A DNA stretch of 64,000 bases from Macrotis lagotis. Its lineage: Eukaryota > Chordata > Mammalia > Peramelemorphia > Peramelidae. Below the pieces are notes generated by a model that saw only the letters and a list, made by a program, of their open reading frames with translations, searched no databases and had not been told where the DNA came from. Position 1 is the stretch's first letter, and every line of letters begins with the position of its first letter. Shown here one piece after another: positions 12,275 to 23,709 of the stretch. The stretch lies in the NCBI RefSeq assembly GCF_037893015.1, contig NC_133666.1, positions 1,889,467 through 1,953,466 on the forward strand. Direction: 5' to 3'. A program made the position numbers and the translations under genes.

Positions 12275-12845
12275 GAAAACTCGTTTCTTTTTTGGAAATT
12301 ACATGTAAAAACAATTTTTGACATTTGTTTTAAAAACTGACTTTCAAATTCGGTCCCTCCCCCCCCCAACCTCATTGAGAAAGCAAGCAATTTGATAGAC
12401 ATTCTAAATGTGCCACAAATATTGCAGCAATGGTCATGTTGTGAAAGAAAACACAGACAAAAAAAAGAAACTTCACGAAAAATAAAAGCAAGTAAAAAAA
12501 ATGTTTCAGTCTGAATCATGAACACTCTTCACCCTTTCTCTGAGCATGGATAGAATTCTTTATCCTAAGACCTTTAGAGAGAGTTGTCTTGGGTCCCTGT
12601 AACCCTGAGAAAAGCTAAGTCATTTGCAACTAATCATCCAACAATCTGGCTGTTATTTGTAGAGAATACATTTCCCATTGCATCTGTGACATTGTTTTAA
12701 TGTGGTTATAGATAGCACTGATAACATCATCTGAAAACAGTTTGTATCTCTTGATCACTGATTAATTGGGGAATGGCTCTTGTTATAAATTTGACTTGGT
12801 TTTCCATGTTTGAGAAAGGAGGTCTTTATCAGAGAAACTCTAAAA
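12275..12845 (-). mobile_element. L1 3' end and ORF2 pieces (antisense)
   Basis: Reads as antisense L1 3' UTR: 'attacatgtaaaaacaattt', 'gtcatgttgtgaaagaaaac', 'gagttgtcttgggtcc', 'aattggggaatggct'. The last part (ataaatttgacttggttttc) belongs further 5' in ORF2, so internal pieces have been lost. Confidence 0.7.
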
Positions 12846-14055
12846 GCCTCCAGTTCACCTTTGAATCCTAATCTCTAGGAATTTCCAAAGCCCTTATCTC
12901 TGTCTCTGTCTCAGATTTCTCCTCTGCTCACCATTCCCATGAACTAGATCTTCCCACCATCTCATACTGTCCCTGCCTCTCTTTCACATGGATTGCAGGT
13001 TCAAGGCCTTGATCTCTCATAGGGGTTCCAAGTTTCTCTCTGGCTCCCTACTTATGAAATCGAAGCTCCCTTACCCTTGGTTCCTTCACTCTGTGGTCTC
13101 CTTTGCCCCCTCCAGGCCTCAACAGAATTTGAACAAATACCAGGTCTAGGGAGCCTTCCTCTCCTTAACCTCCTCCTCATCCTCTATCAAAATTTTGATA
13201 GCAAGGCTGCAGTGCCCCTTTCCTGACCAGAAGGGGGCCCCAAACCAGATAATATAAGGACCAGAGCTTCGTCTACTGGAAAACAAAGCAGCTGGGGTCT
13301 CGGGGAACAACCTGTACTGAAGTGATGGGGAAGTGGACTTTCCCTGAAGGCCCCTGATCCCTCCCCAAGAGTTCTGACCAATTCTCAAATTTCAGGAGAA
13401 CTCAACATGGGATCCCCAAGGTTTGGGGGATGGACAGGCCTGCTTCAAACATTGCTGAGCCTGGGATTCCTTACAAATGGTACTTTGGCAGAGAGCTATA
13501 GAATAGTCTTGAGAACTCAAGGAGGCTGGCTGACTATGTTGGTTTTTCTTTCTTGGTAAATGTGAGAAGACAATAGGAACCAGGTCCTCCAGAGGTCTGG
13601 AAAAGCCTGACTCCCTGGATGCTGTTCCCCATTGTCATGACGCAGCCCAAGTCTCTAATTATTTCCTCTGGGCTTCACTTACCAAGGGTTCTGCCACCTT
13701 CAGAGAGAGTGTGGTCCCACTTCCTGGCAGGCTGGAAAATTAGAGTCATTCAGTGAACCCAGAGCACATTTCACTGGAGATGACTCAGTGACTCAATGGC
13801 CCAATGACTCAATGACCCAGGGGATGACTTGGGAACCACCACTGCCAGAGCCTGAGGGAAGAAGCCTGTTCAGTTCCCTAGCACAGCTGTTCAGCCGAAA
13901 ACACTAATCAGCAAAGTCAAATGAGAAGCAGAGCCTTGGGTCTTGGAAGCATGGTCTTGGAAGAAGAAAAGGAAGGAAGCTTACCTCAGGTCATGGAGGT
14001 GGAAGGAGTGAAGACTGACACCCAATATGGGATTCTTCCCACTCTCTGAGCCTGC
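12846..14055. other. Unassigned sequence, no gene recognised
   Basis: Unique-looking and GC-moderate. At 13770-13830 there is a short internal repetition of 'gatgactcagtgactcaatg'-type words. Confidence 0.35.
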
Positions 14056-14059
14056 TTAA

Positions 14060-14230
14060 TATACAGGGTCAGAGGGTCAGAGTTGGAAGGGAGTGGAGAG
14101 GTCTTTAAGGTCCTTCCTTTAGAGATGAATAACCTGAGGTCCTGAGAAGGGTAAGGAAGTGACTTGCCCAAGGTCACCCAGTTAGTCTGTGGCAGGGCCA
14201 GGATTCTATCTCAGGTCCCCTGAGGTAGGC
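14060..14230 (-). mobile_element. MIR SINE
   Basis: Antisense MIR: 'gaataacctgaggtcctgag', 'aagtgacttgcccaaggtca', 'cccagttagtctgtggcagg'. Confidence 0.7.
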
Positions 14231-15235
14231 CCCTTGGGCAGTCAGACTAGACCTTTGTGGGCCTTTGCTTCTCTCCTAGGTGGTCAGCACAATCTGAGAA
14301 CCAATGAAATGGGAAATGGGGCAGAAAAAAATGCCCCTCCTGGGCCACCCCAGAGTTCTTCTCCCATTGTGTCCTCTCAGCTATGAAAAACCCAGACATG
14401 AGCCCATAAAAATCCATGAGGAAGCAGTTCCGACAAAGAGAGGTTGTGGTACCTCTTCAGGCTCATGCCTCACTATGAAGTGGGCCACCAAGTCACTGAG
14501 AGCCGGGACAGAATTGAGGGCATTGAACCCAAGGGAGCTTCGAATCTTGGTAGAAACCACAGTTCATGTTCAAACTTGGATTCATTCTTCTTTGGCAAGT
14601 AAATTTTGAACCCAAACGGGACTGACCTCAAACCCAAATCCATGTTTCTAGAGAGCAGGATCTGCTCATAAGCAATGCAAGCAGAAATGTGGGAGGAATA
14701 AGATTGGTACCCATGTTTTAATTCTACTGCTTTGTTCTGTTCCTTCCCAGGGAACCACAAGGTCATATCCTTCTGTGGTTGAGTCCATGACACCATGGTG
14801 GACATGGGGATCCATAGTTCCAAAGTCCCTTTACGATACATGGTTCAATGTACAATGCTCTATTACCCCGCAAAGGGGTTGGAAGAGACTTAAAGGGACC
14901 TGAATACAATCTCTCCATTTTACAGATAAGAAAACTGAGAAGTGAAAAGACTTGCTCCAGTCAATTAAATTTAGTTTCCCTTAATTCAGCACACATTTAA
15001 GGACTGCTGTTAGTACATTGCCCTGACATCCAAAATTAAAACAGGAACACTCTTGGTCCTTCTCTCCCAGCACACTGGAGACTTCTGTGTCTAGATTTCA
15101 ATTTTTTCTGATCAGGGTATTTCAATTTAATTGAATTCTTGGAGTCCAGTGCCTTTTACTTTGTGTCTAAGAGCATTCTTCTGAGGAGAGTTTTAAAAAA
15201 ACATTAAGAACAAACTACTTGTTGGTCATTGTGCT
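14231..15235. other. Unassigned sequence with a MIR scrap
   Basis: A short antisense MIR-like piece lies at about 14890-14990 ('ttttacagataagaaaactg'). The open frame of 122 codons on - at 14473-14841 has no family I recognise. Confidence 0.35.
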
Positions 15236-15239
15236 TTAC

Positions 15240-15400
15240 CAAGAATGGTGTTCAGGATTGTCCAACTCTTTGTGTTTCCATTCAGGGTTTGGTTGGCACA
15301 GATCCTGGAGTGGTTTTTCATTTCCTTCTCCAGCTCATTGGGCAGATGAGGAAACTGAGGCAAACAGGGTGAAGTCATTTGCCCAGGCTTCACCACATTG
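15240..15400 (-). mobile_element. MIR-related marsupial SINE (antisense)
   Basis: Landmarks 'ttccttctccagctcattgg', 'gcagatgaggaaactgaggc', 'aacagggtgaagtcatttgc'. Relatives occur at 40900-41148 (antisense) and 42985-43232 (sense). Confidence 0.75.
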
Positions 15401-15499
15401 CCCAAGGGATTCAGGACATCCCAAAGGCAAGAACCTCTCACTGAGAAGAAGCGACATGGACCTAGGCTATTGTTTACATTTAGAGAGTGGAAGTGAAAA

Positions 15500-16085
15500 T
15501 GAAGAGACCAGACTGTGATTCCCCAAGAACAGTGAAAGAGTAGAGGACATGGTAGAGATGGGAGGGAGGGCTAAAGGAAGGAGGCTGACCCTGAGCTGGG
15601 GCTTGAGGAAGGAGATTAGGAATCCACAAGGCAATGATAAGGAAGGAATACTGTGATGAGAAGTTTGGGGATCCATTAGTCACAGGGTCTGCTTGAAACC
15701 CCAATGATGGGGGCCACTGGGAAAAGAAGGCAGAGAAAGTAAGTTGGAGGCAGCCTGGGCCAGAAATACCCAGCAGCAGATCAACAAGCGTGTATTTGAG
15801 ACTGTAGGTGCTAAGAAACCATGGGAGGGTGGTGAGTGACATGATCAGCAGGGGGCTTAAAGAAGATGATTTCAATAGCCCCAATGGGAAGTCTAGACTA
15901 GAGAAGGGGCAAGATAGGAAGTAGAAAGATAGCCGGGGAGGGGCTCACATAATCTGAGAGAACAATGTAAGCAGAAAGAAGAGAAGTTGTGAGGAGAGAA
16001 GGGCAAGACTCAAAAAATGGATTGGACAGAGGGGTTGAGAGTCAAAGGTGATGAGAAGATTTCAAATTGGAGTAATTTGGGAGGG
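15500..16085 (-). mobile_element. Diverged L2 (antisense)
   Basis: Text such as 'gagtgacatgatcagcaggg', 'agatgatttcaatagcccca' and 'atggattggacaga' follows the order of antisense L2 but is strongly diverged. Confidence 0.45.
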
Positions 16086-16148
16086 TTTTGCAACTTTTTG
16101 ACTCCACAAAACCTTTAGGAAAGATAGGAGGCAAAATTGCATGACTTT

Positions 16149-16287
16149 GGGGCGACTAGGTGGTGTAGTGGATAAAGCACTGGCCCTGGAGTCAGGAGTA
16201 CCTGGGTTCAAATCTGGTCTCATGCACTTAATAATTACCTAGCTGTGTGGCCTTGGGCAAGCCACTTAACCCCGTTTGCCTTACAAA
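16149..16287 (+). mobile_element. Young marsupial SINE upstream of the OR gene
   Basis: Starts 'ggggcgactaggtggtgtag' and keeps the tRNA-like B-box text 'gggttcaaatctgg'. It ends in a short A tail. A perfect 16-bp target duplication (aaaattgcatgacttt) lies at 16133-16148 and 16288-16303, so it is a recent insertion about 540 bp before the OR start codon. Confidence 0.95.
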
Positions 16288-16303
16288 AAAATTGCATGAC
16301 TTT

Positions 16304-16827
16304 AATCAAGCAAGGGAGATTCAATGATGGATGTTGCATACCTGGCTAATGGTAGCAAAGCTCTTTTATCGAAACCATTCACGTCTCTATGAACAGAGTG
16401 TAAATAAGCTTAAGGAATTTTGAGAACATTCAGGCTGGAGATGGAGATTTTCACAAAATGCCTCTTTTTCCTTTTGAGGTTGCTCCTTATCCAGGTCTCA
16501 GTGAAAAGAAATGAACAAAACATTTCCCTGCCATGGACAGCTCCAGACAGTAGGTTCTCAAGAATGGTGGGGGTCACCCTTGGGAACGACACACCACTAC
16601 AAAGTGAAAAGGAAAGCAAAGAGTCTAAATGCTCAAAAAATTATCTGACCCAAAATAAGAAAGACAAATCTGTGACATCCCATGAGATCCAACACTACTA
16701 ATTTCACAGCCATACAAGTCTGTGTCAGACATAGTGTACCAATGGGGATCTAGACACCTTGACTATTTCTAAAGAATTGTGATTTTCTGTTGTGCTCTAC
16801 CTACCCATCTTCCCATGGACACCATAA
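16304..16827 (+). promoter_or_regulatory. Upstream flank of the first OR gene
   Basis: No repeat recognised. It contains a pyrimidine-rich tract at about 16776-16814 directly before the start codon, without an AG inside it before the ATG. A short upstream frame (ATG at 16815, stop at 16866-16868) overlaps the OR start out of frame. A 5' non-coding exon is usual for OR genes, but I cannot place one here. Confidence 0.3.
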
Positions 16828-17766
16828 ATGAATTATCAAGAGATTGGCAACTACACCAGAGTGACTGAATTCATTCTTGTGGGTCTGTCCCAACAGCCTG
16901 CATATCAGATTGCCCTCTTCTGGACACTGCTATTTGTCTACCTAGTGACACTACTTGGGAACAGTGCCATCATAGTCACAGTGTGGGGTGATTCTCGGCT
17001 CCATACGCCCATGTATTTCTTCCTCAGTAATTTATCCTTCCTGGATCTTCTCTTCTCCACAAGCACAGTTCCCTTTATCATGACAAACGCCTTCTGGGAT
17101 TTCCCTACTATCTCCTACAATAACTGTTTTACACAACTTGCCTTCAGAACCTTCTTGGCACTAACTGAGTGCTTCCTCCTTGCCATCATGGCCTATGATC
17201 GCTTTGTGGCAATCTCAAACCCATTGCAATATTCTGTAGTCATGAGCTCCCGAGTCTGCAGGGGCCTGGCCTTAGCTTCCTGGACAATGGCTTTCTTGGT
17301 CACTACCATTCCCATTTTGACAGTACCTGTGAGTTTCTGTGGGAGAAATGCCATTAACCACTTCTCCTGTGAAGTCCAAGCCATCTTCAAATTGCTCTGC
17401 TCAGACACCACCTTGCTGGAGAGTCTGATGATGGTTTCTGCCACCATCTCCATGCCAGTGCCTTTGGCCTTCATCTTGGCCTCCTACCTACGCATCCTTA
17501 TTGCAGTCCTCAGAATTCATCCCATAAGGGCTAGGCTCAAAGCTTTTTCCACTTGTGGCTCCCATTTAACCACAGTCACCATCTACTTTGGGACACTCAT
17601 CTATATTTATTTGAAGCCTCAAAATAAAGAAACTCAGGATCAAGACAAAATCTTCTCCATATTTTATGCAGCTGTGACCCCCATGTTAAATCCCCTTATT
17701 TATACCTTAAGAAACAAGGACATGAAATCTGCCCTCAGGAAACTTACCTTAAGGACAAAATCTTGA
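16828..17766 (+). CDS. Olfactory receptor, OR13-like (class II), intact
   Basis: Seven-transmembrane odorant receptor that would act at the olfactory sensory neuron cilium through Golf and cAMP. The single exon encodes 312 aa, the usual OR length. Visible landmarks: N-glycosylation site NYT at 8-10; GN at 44-45 in TM1; LHTPMYFFLSNLSFLD around 58-73; MAYDRFVAISNPLQY at 121-135 with an intact DRF form of the G-protein motif; cysteines 100, 171, 181 and 191 of the conserved extracellular set; SY at 219-220; KAFSTCGSHL at 238-247; PMLNPLIYTLRN at 285-296. The 'ISNPLQYSVVM', 'INHFSCEVQAIFKL' and 'LTTVTIYFGTLIY' text resembles family 13 (for example OR13H1 as remembered). The ATG start fits the family N-terminus; the next in-frame Met is far inside. 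-3 is T, a weak Kozak context. All key residues are present, so it is probably functional. The exact subfamily is an inference. Confidence 0.95.
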   Translation: MNYQEIGNYTRVTEFILVGLSQQPAYQIALFWTLLFVYLVTLLGNSAIIVTVWGDSRLHTPMYFFLSNLSFLDLLFSTSTVPFIMTNAFWDFPTISYNNCFTQLAFRTFLALTECFLLAIMAYDRFVAISNPLQYSVVMSSRVCRGLALASWTMAFLVTTIPILTVPVSFCGRNAINHFSCEVQAIFKLLCSDTTLLESLMMVSATISMPVPLAFILASYLRILIAVLRIHPIRARLKAFSTCGSHLTTVTIYFGTLIYIYLKPQNKETQDQDKIFSIFYAAVTPMLNPLIYTLRNKDMKSALRKLTLRTKS

Positions 17767-17880
17767 TGGTAGATTCCATGATGATGCTCTCCAGTGGACA
17801 GGTCAACTTGAGTTTGGTACTGTCTCTGATGGTATTGGATTTGTAGGGTTGAGGGTTATGGGATGCCCAACTAATTGTGG

Positions 17881-17886
17881 AATAAA
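17881..17886 (+). terminator. Candidate polyadenylation signal of the first OR
   Basis: Canonical AATAAA 115 bp after the stop codon. It is the first such hexamer downstream; whether it is used is unknown. Confidence 0.4.
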
Positions 17887-17959
17887 CAATCTCATGGTGC
17901 AATAGGCACTATGAGGAGATACAGATATGTAACATGTCCCTTGCCTCCCAGGAGCTTAG

Positions 17960-18130
17960 AGTCCAGGGTCAAGGCTACCTGGGATAGTAGATAAAGTCCT
18001 GAAATCAGGAAGATCTAGGTGTGCCTCAGACACACTTCAATTCTCAGAGACTAAGTTTCTTCATCCTTAAAATAAGGGCATTGGACTGATTGGTCTCCAA
18101 GTTTCCTTACATCTCTAAATCTATGACACT
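17960..18130 (+). mobile_element. MIR-related SINE
   Basis: Sense-strand landmarks 'gggatagtagataaagtcct', 'gaaatcaggaagatctagg', 'agtttcttcatccttaaaat'. Diverged. Confidence 0.55.
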
Positions 18131-19232
18131 GTGACCTTAAACACAGAGAAGCATATGCTGAGGTGGTAAATGGAGCAAATTTGCACAGAACTCTCAACTA
18201 TCTAGGAAAACTTAGCCATTCATCACAGTTGTTGCCATCCCTTGAAAACCACGAGGCCTACACTGGAGCTCATCAGAGCTGTTCAAGGCTCATGCCTTTT
18301 TTGTCCTCTAATCATAAATCATTCCATTATACCCTCCTCATTCAAAACCTGTCTCTATCAATGTAGCAGGAGTAGGGCCTGGGTGGAATTTTGATCTTTC
18401 CTTATATCTGACAGGTAGGGTGGAATGGTAGAGAGAAAGCAGATCTGGGAGAAAATCCTGTCTGAGTCACCGAAACAAGCCCCTCGGGGCTTTGAACCTA
18501 CTATCAAAGGCTCTCAGTAAAGAAGAGCTGCTAATCTATAGCAAGAGAGGGACTACCTTCCTGGCAGGTCTTCCAATACCTGGGACAGTGGCTGCCATGT
18601 GATAGATGCTCAATAGATGTTTATTGAATTGCAGTTGGTTAACTTTTTGTCTTGGAAAATATCTGGGGACTAGAATACCATAGCTATCTTCACACAGTGG
18701 AGGTTGGTTCAGTTTCCAGTTCCTCCAACCCTGGACCACCTTTGGCATTGACTCTATGGGCAAGAGCAAGCTTTAAGTTCTAGCTGATCTTGTCAACTCT
18801 TAGGAGAAGCTCAGAGTACAAGGAAAAGCATGCAGGCTATGTCAGAACGCCCAAGAGTTGAGTTGGGCTAGAACCCAGCATCTGAAAGGGAGTGGTGGGA
18901 GATAAGGCTCAGCAGGGGAGGATGATCCTGCCCAATAAATATTGTTTCTGCACCTACTATGGACAAAGGTCTGGGTGCTGAGGTCCAGAAGAAACAGAGC
19001 CATGCAGAATGACACCATACCTCTCCTCATGCAGCAGAGGGTTCAATGGGGCAACTGATGACTGAAATCCAAGGTTGAACATGATGACTGCAAAAGGAAG
19101 TTTGAGTGGGATGTTATTCAAGTTCTTTTCTAAACATAAATATTTGTTGAACGGAAAGTTATTGACAATATCAAAATAAAAAGAAAAGGATTTGGAGTTT
19201 TGCAAAAAAATTGAGGAAGGCTTTGTTCTCAC
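18131..19232. other. Unassigned sequence with small L2 remnants
   Basis: L2 3'-end text (catgtgatagatgctcaata, 'gatgtttattgaatt') lies at about 18594-18632 (+). An antisense L2 end-like scrap is near 18935-18985. Otherwise nothing recognised. Confidence 0.4.
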
Positions 19233-19250
19233 AAAACAACCATTTTTAAA

Positions 19251-19417
19251 TTTTTTTTAGCTTTTTTTTTTTAGTTTTTTTGCAAGGCAATGGGATTAAG
19301 TGGCTTACCCAAGACCACACAGCTAGGTAATTATTAAGTGTCTGAGGTCGGATTTGAATTCAAATACTGCTGACTCCAGGGCCGGTGCTCTATCCACTGC
19401 TCCACCTAGCTGCCCCC
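19251..19417 (-). mobile_element. Young marsupial SINE with perfect 18-bp duplication
   Basis: Antisense body ending 'ctccacctagctgcccc'. The target duplication aaaacaaccatttttaaa is perfect at 19233-19250 and 19418-19435, indicating a recent insertion. Confidence 0.95.
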
Positions 19418-19742
19418 AAAACAACCATTTTTAAAGAGGAAATTTCAAGAAATGTTTTTAAAAATGCCTTAAGGCACACTGGTTAAGATTAAGCAGAAAA
19501 AAGCAAAGGAATTCATTGGTTCTTTGGTTGATCCAAAGAAATAGTTATGGGAAATGGGAACATCACTATGATTTTTTATTTTGTTTTTGTTTTCTTTTTT
19601 TTGTAGATTTTTAAGTAAGCCAACAAAAAACAATGATGTTTTGTGAAAACTGAGGATTAGTCATTACAAATCAATTGATGGGGTTGAATGTTTTTGCAAT
19701 TATAGTATATTAGGTAATTTGATCAGTCTTTGTATGTACAAA

Positions 19743-19773
<31 letters not shown>
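19743..19773 (+). repeat. (ATG)n microsatellite
   Basis: About ten uninterrupted ATG/GAT units, preceded by unassigned sequence from 19436. Confidence 0.95.
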
Positions 19774-19774
<1 letters not shown>

Positions 19775-19864
19775 AACAGCATCTACCTCCCAGGGTTTGT
19801 TGGAAGAATTAAATGATTCCAAAATGCTTGGCATATGGAAAAAGGGGAAATTATTCTTGTCTTT

Positions 19865-20070
19865 CTTGTTTTGTTTTCAAAGAAAGTCAATATATTTTTT
19901 GAATTTTATTTTTGCATTTTTTCCAATTCCATGCAAAGGTAGTTGTCAGTATTCATCTTTTTATAATTTTTTGAGATCCCCAGTTTCCAACCTCCCTCCA
20001 TTCCCTCCCTCCTCCCCATAACAGAGAGTAATATAGTATAAGTGATACATTTACAATCATGTTTAATATA
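19865..20070 (-). mobile_element. L1 3' UTR fragment (antisense)
   Basis: 'ttccaattccatgcaaaggt' followed by 'gagatccccagtttccaacc' and a 'ccctccctcctcccc' run, the usual antisense marsupial L1 3' UTR order. Confidence 0.6.
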
Positions 20071-21740
20071 GAAAATTATTCTTTTCAGAAAGTTTTCTTA
20101 AAGACAATAGCTTTTCAATTGGGTCTTTAGGGCTAAGTCAAATTTCATTGAGTAAGGATGGGTGAGGGGACATTTGGGGCAAAGGGGAATGGCCTAAATA
20201 AGATCTTCGCTATGAGAAAAGGTGCTTGGCTGTAGAGATCATGGAGCAAATTTGAGGGGAAAATGAGTCAGTTCAATTGAAAGGGGTAGGAAAAGGAAAA
20301 GCAGGCAGCAAAGGAGGTAGATAGATAAGAAGCAGTAGGAGAGATAGGAGAATCAGCAGAGGAGGCTCTCTATGAAGCCAAAGAATTAGGGAACTGGTAG
20401 GGATAGTACATAGACTACTAGACTAGCTTTCAGCCCCTGGGAAAGACCCTCAACCTCTTTTGGACTCACTCTTTTCATCTATAAAATGGGATAAATAATA
20501 ATCATCATCATCATAATAATAGAATCTTCCTCTCAGAATTATTGTGAGGATCAAATGAGAGTATATGCTTAAGGTGCCAGCTCTTGTAAGTATTATTCAG
20601 AAATAGAGAGTCATTGACACTATTGACTGATGTTGAGAGTTCAGGTTGGATGAGGCCTGAGAAAGGGTCATGGAGTTTGGCCAATTGGTTGCTGAGAGCA
20701 ACTTCAGTAAAGTGATGGAGGGGTGAAGCAAGCTACAAGAGTTTGAGTGGGTAAGAATGTAGATTTGTCATGTAGACACAACTTTTTCAGCATGTTTGGG
20801 GGGGGGGGGAAGGAGGAGAGATGGGTTGGAAGTCAGACTGGAAATGACCTTGATTGTCAAACTGGAGTGCAGACAATGATCATCCTAACATGGGTTACGT
20901 AGGAGTCACAGGTGGCTGGTCATTGATAAGGTCCTGGGAGTCACAGGTGGATGGTCATTGATAAGGACCCAAAGTCAGAAAGACCTGAGATCAAATGTCA
21001 CTTCAAATACCTCCTAGCTGTGTGACCCTGGGCAACTCCTTTCCCTGAGACTGTTTCCTCCCTTGCATAATGGGGATGAAATTCATAGCAGCTCCTTCCA
21101 AGGGAGCCTTCCAAACTCAAATGTAGGCAAGGTTCTTTGCAAAAATGAAACCCCCTGTGGAAATGTGAGTTTTTATTTTTCACTTGTCTCTATGTTTTGT
21201 ACTAACTCCTCCCAGACCACTTTGTGGGCATTAGAGCAAGCATGGATGACTGAGCAGGAGCAGATTGCTTTCCCTTGTCTCATTCGATGGAGTCATTGGT
21301 CAGCCTAGCAATGGTGTTCTCAGAAGTCAGGTCCTTCTAGGTAGAGTCCCATTGGACCAGTAGAGAAGACCTCTGTCTCAGCCATAATCTTCACCTGTTG
21401 GTGAAGAGCTCTAACACTGGAGAGACTTTACAAGTGTCCCATTAAATGCACCATTTCCATTTAACAATAGAAGACTCTATTCATCTTGTTAGAAGGACCA
21501 TCCCGTATCATTTAGTAAGAGGGAAACAACTACTTCTCCAATGCTATAGAAGTAGTTGCTCTGGGAAACTTGGAGCTCCAGACACCTAGCAGGATTATTG
21601 TGCCCCACCCCCTTGGTGCCTTCACTCATGGACAGAGACCTCCAGAAACAAGGGTCTTTTAGGGTCCTATGGGACCAAGGTGGAGAATCTCCAGCAGCCT
21701 GCTTTATATCTTCCAGTCTTCTGATTTGCCTCCTGAAACC
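20071..21740. other. Mostly unique sequence with MIR and a small tandem duplication
   Basis: A sense MIR covers about 20430-20590 ('ttttcatctataaaatggga', 'ttattgtgaggatcaaatga') and another about 20965-21090 ('ctgtgtgaccctgggcaact'). A unit of about 35 bp (gagtcacaggtgg.tggtca) occurs twice in tandem at about 20904-20973. A G run of about 10 lies near 20800. No gene recognised. Confidence 0.5.
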
Positions 21741-21744
21741 TGAA

Positions 21745-22510
21745 GCTGCTATGTAAGACCTAGTTGTTAAAATATTCATCACTCTCTTTTTTAGCCAGAT
21801 TGTTTGAATGATTATCTCTTCGTAATATCATTTGAAATTTGGTACTGCTAAGCCACCTTCCTTCACATTGTTATCTTTACCTTTTGTTTTTTCAGACGAA
21901 TTTTGTTCTTATTTTTTTTCTAACTCTATAAAATAATTCTTGGGTAGTTTAATTGGTATGGCACAAGTAAATTAACTTAGGTAGAATTGTCCTTTTTATT
22001 TTATTACCCTCCATTCAACCATGAGTAATTCAAATTCCTCTGATTTTTATATTTGTTTGTAGTTAGTGAAGTGTTTTATAATTGTGTTCAAATAGCCCTG
22101 GTGTTTGTTGGCATGTAGGCTTCCAAATACTTTATATTGTTCATAGTTATTTTAAATGGAATTTTTCTAGCTCTTCCTGCTAGGGTTTTTTTTTTTTTTG
22201 GTCATACATAGAAATGCTGATGATTTATGCAAGGTTTTTTTTAATATCCTGCAACTTTGCTAGAGCTATTCATTATTTCAAGTAGTTTTTAGTTGATTCT
22301 CTAGGGTTTTCTAAATATGCCAACACATCCTATGTAAAACATTTTTCCTTGTTTTTTCCTTCACCTTTTTCTAATCTTCTTGCTATAGTGAACATTTCTA
22401 GTACAATCATGGATAATAACAATGATCATGGGCACCTTTGTATCACCCCTATTCTTACTGAGAAGGTTCCTAGCTTGATTCCAATTCAGATAATGACTTT
22501 GTTAGAATAA
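21745..22510 (-). mobile_element. L1 ORF2 reverse-transcriptase region (antisense)
   Basis: Antisense ORF2: 'atttgaaatttggtactgct', 'taattggtatggcac', 'agagctattcattatttcaa', 'ggataataacaatgatcatg' followed by 'ggcacctttgtatcacccct'. Degraded and AT-rich. Confidence 0.65.
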
Positions 22511-22639
22511 GTGAGATTTTAAAAAAAATAACAAACATTAAATCCTTTGCCAGGTATAAAGGAGGCAAGGCTAGATAGGTTATTGATGTGGCTCTCAGAG
22601 AGCTTTGAGTCTAATTGGGTACAGGGAAGGAATGGCTTC

Positions 22640-22790
22640 TAGGAACTCAGACGTCTTAGGTCATCTGGCCCAACCCCTTATTGGAGAGGAAAGGAAGTGA
22701 AGTGACCTGTTTAATACCATACCAGTGTCAGATGCAGGATTTAAATTCAGGGGGCTTCGAACTTCAGAGCAAGAGCTCATCCCCCTATAC
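22640..22790 (-). mobile_element. MIR SINE
   Basis: Antisense MIR: 'catctggcccaaccccttat', 'ggaagtgaagtgacctgttt', 'gatttaaattcagggg'. The flank 22791-23274 is unassigned. Confidence 0.55.
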
Positions 22791-23277
22791 TCAGTACTCT
22801 ACCTTCCCAGGAAAGCACACAAATAATTGATATCTGAGTGTGCTGAGCACATGGGAGAGGGAGGCCCAGGACAAGGATTAGGGGAAACTGGAGAAGAGGG
22901 AAATCACATTCAGAAATCACCTTTCCCACCAGCCACCATGCTTTGGGACTTCTCTGGTCCTTTCCATCATGCCTTCTTTTTCCATTGTTAGGAAATCTCA
23001 TTGTACAGGAAGATTGAATCTGCTTGGCCCTGACATCTCATCAGCCATTCCTTCTGAATGGACCCTTTGGCTGGGAGGAGGAGGAGATGGGGGAAGGAAC
23101 TCCAGAGCCTTCATTTAAAGAGAGGGAGCTCAGTACGACTTTTCTCCCATTTACCATCAGTCATCCTGCTCTTAGACTTTTCTGGACCTCTCCATCAGAC
23201 CCTGCCCCTCCTGTGCCAGGTACCTTCTCTGCTTTCCTCCTTCTTCATCTTCTTTTTTGTGCTTTCCTCCACCTTCA

Positions 23278-23435
23278 GGTAGCAGCTAAATGGCTCAGTA
23301 GATAAGAGCCCTGGACCTGGGTCAGGAAGACTTGAGTTCAAATCCAGCCACAGACACGTATTAGCAGGGAGACTCTGGGTGAATCTATTAACCTCTGTTT
23401 GCTTTAATCCACTGGAGAGGGAAATAGTAAATCAT
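23278..23435 (+). mobile_element. Marsupial/MIR-related SINE
   Basis: 'aggtagcagctaaatggctc', 'agtagataagagccctggac', 'gagttcaaatccagccacag'. Older than the perfect-duplication SINEs. Confidence 0.7.
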
Positions 23436-23439
23436 TCTT

Positions 23440-23702
23440 TTGGGGGTAGCTAGATGGTGCAGTAGTCAAAGGTACAGGCCTGGAGTCAGGAAAATTCATC
23501 GTCCTGAGTTCTAATTTGGTCTCAGGAGCTTACTAGCTCAGACAGTTTCTTAGAAAGTCTCTTAACCTGTTTGCTGTAGTTTCCTCATCTGTAAAAAAAT
23601 GAGCTATAGTAGGAAAGGGCAAAACATGTTTATATCTTTGCTAAGAAAACCCCAAATGGGGTCAGCAAGAGTTAAACATGACTGAAAAATGACTGAACAG
23701 CA
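23440..23702 (+). mobile_element. MIR-related marsupial SINE, long form
   Basis: 'gggggtagctagatggtgca' start, 'tcctcatctgtaaaaaaatg' middle, and tail 'aaaaccccaaatggggtcag'. Directly follows the previous SINE in the same orientation. Confidence 0.7.
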
Positions 23703-23709
23703 ACCTCCT

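Noticed and set aside
16420-16701. 93-codon frame with a hydrophobic start upstream of the first OR
   Set aside because: Starts at TTG, has no family resemblance and lies in likely non-coding flank; treated as chance.
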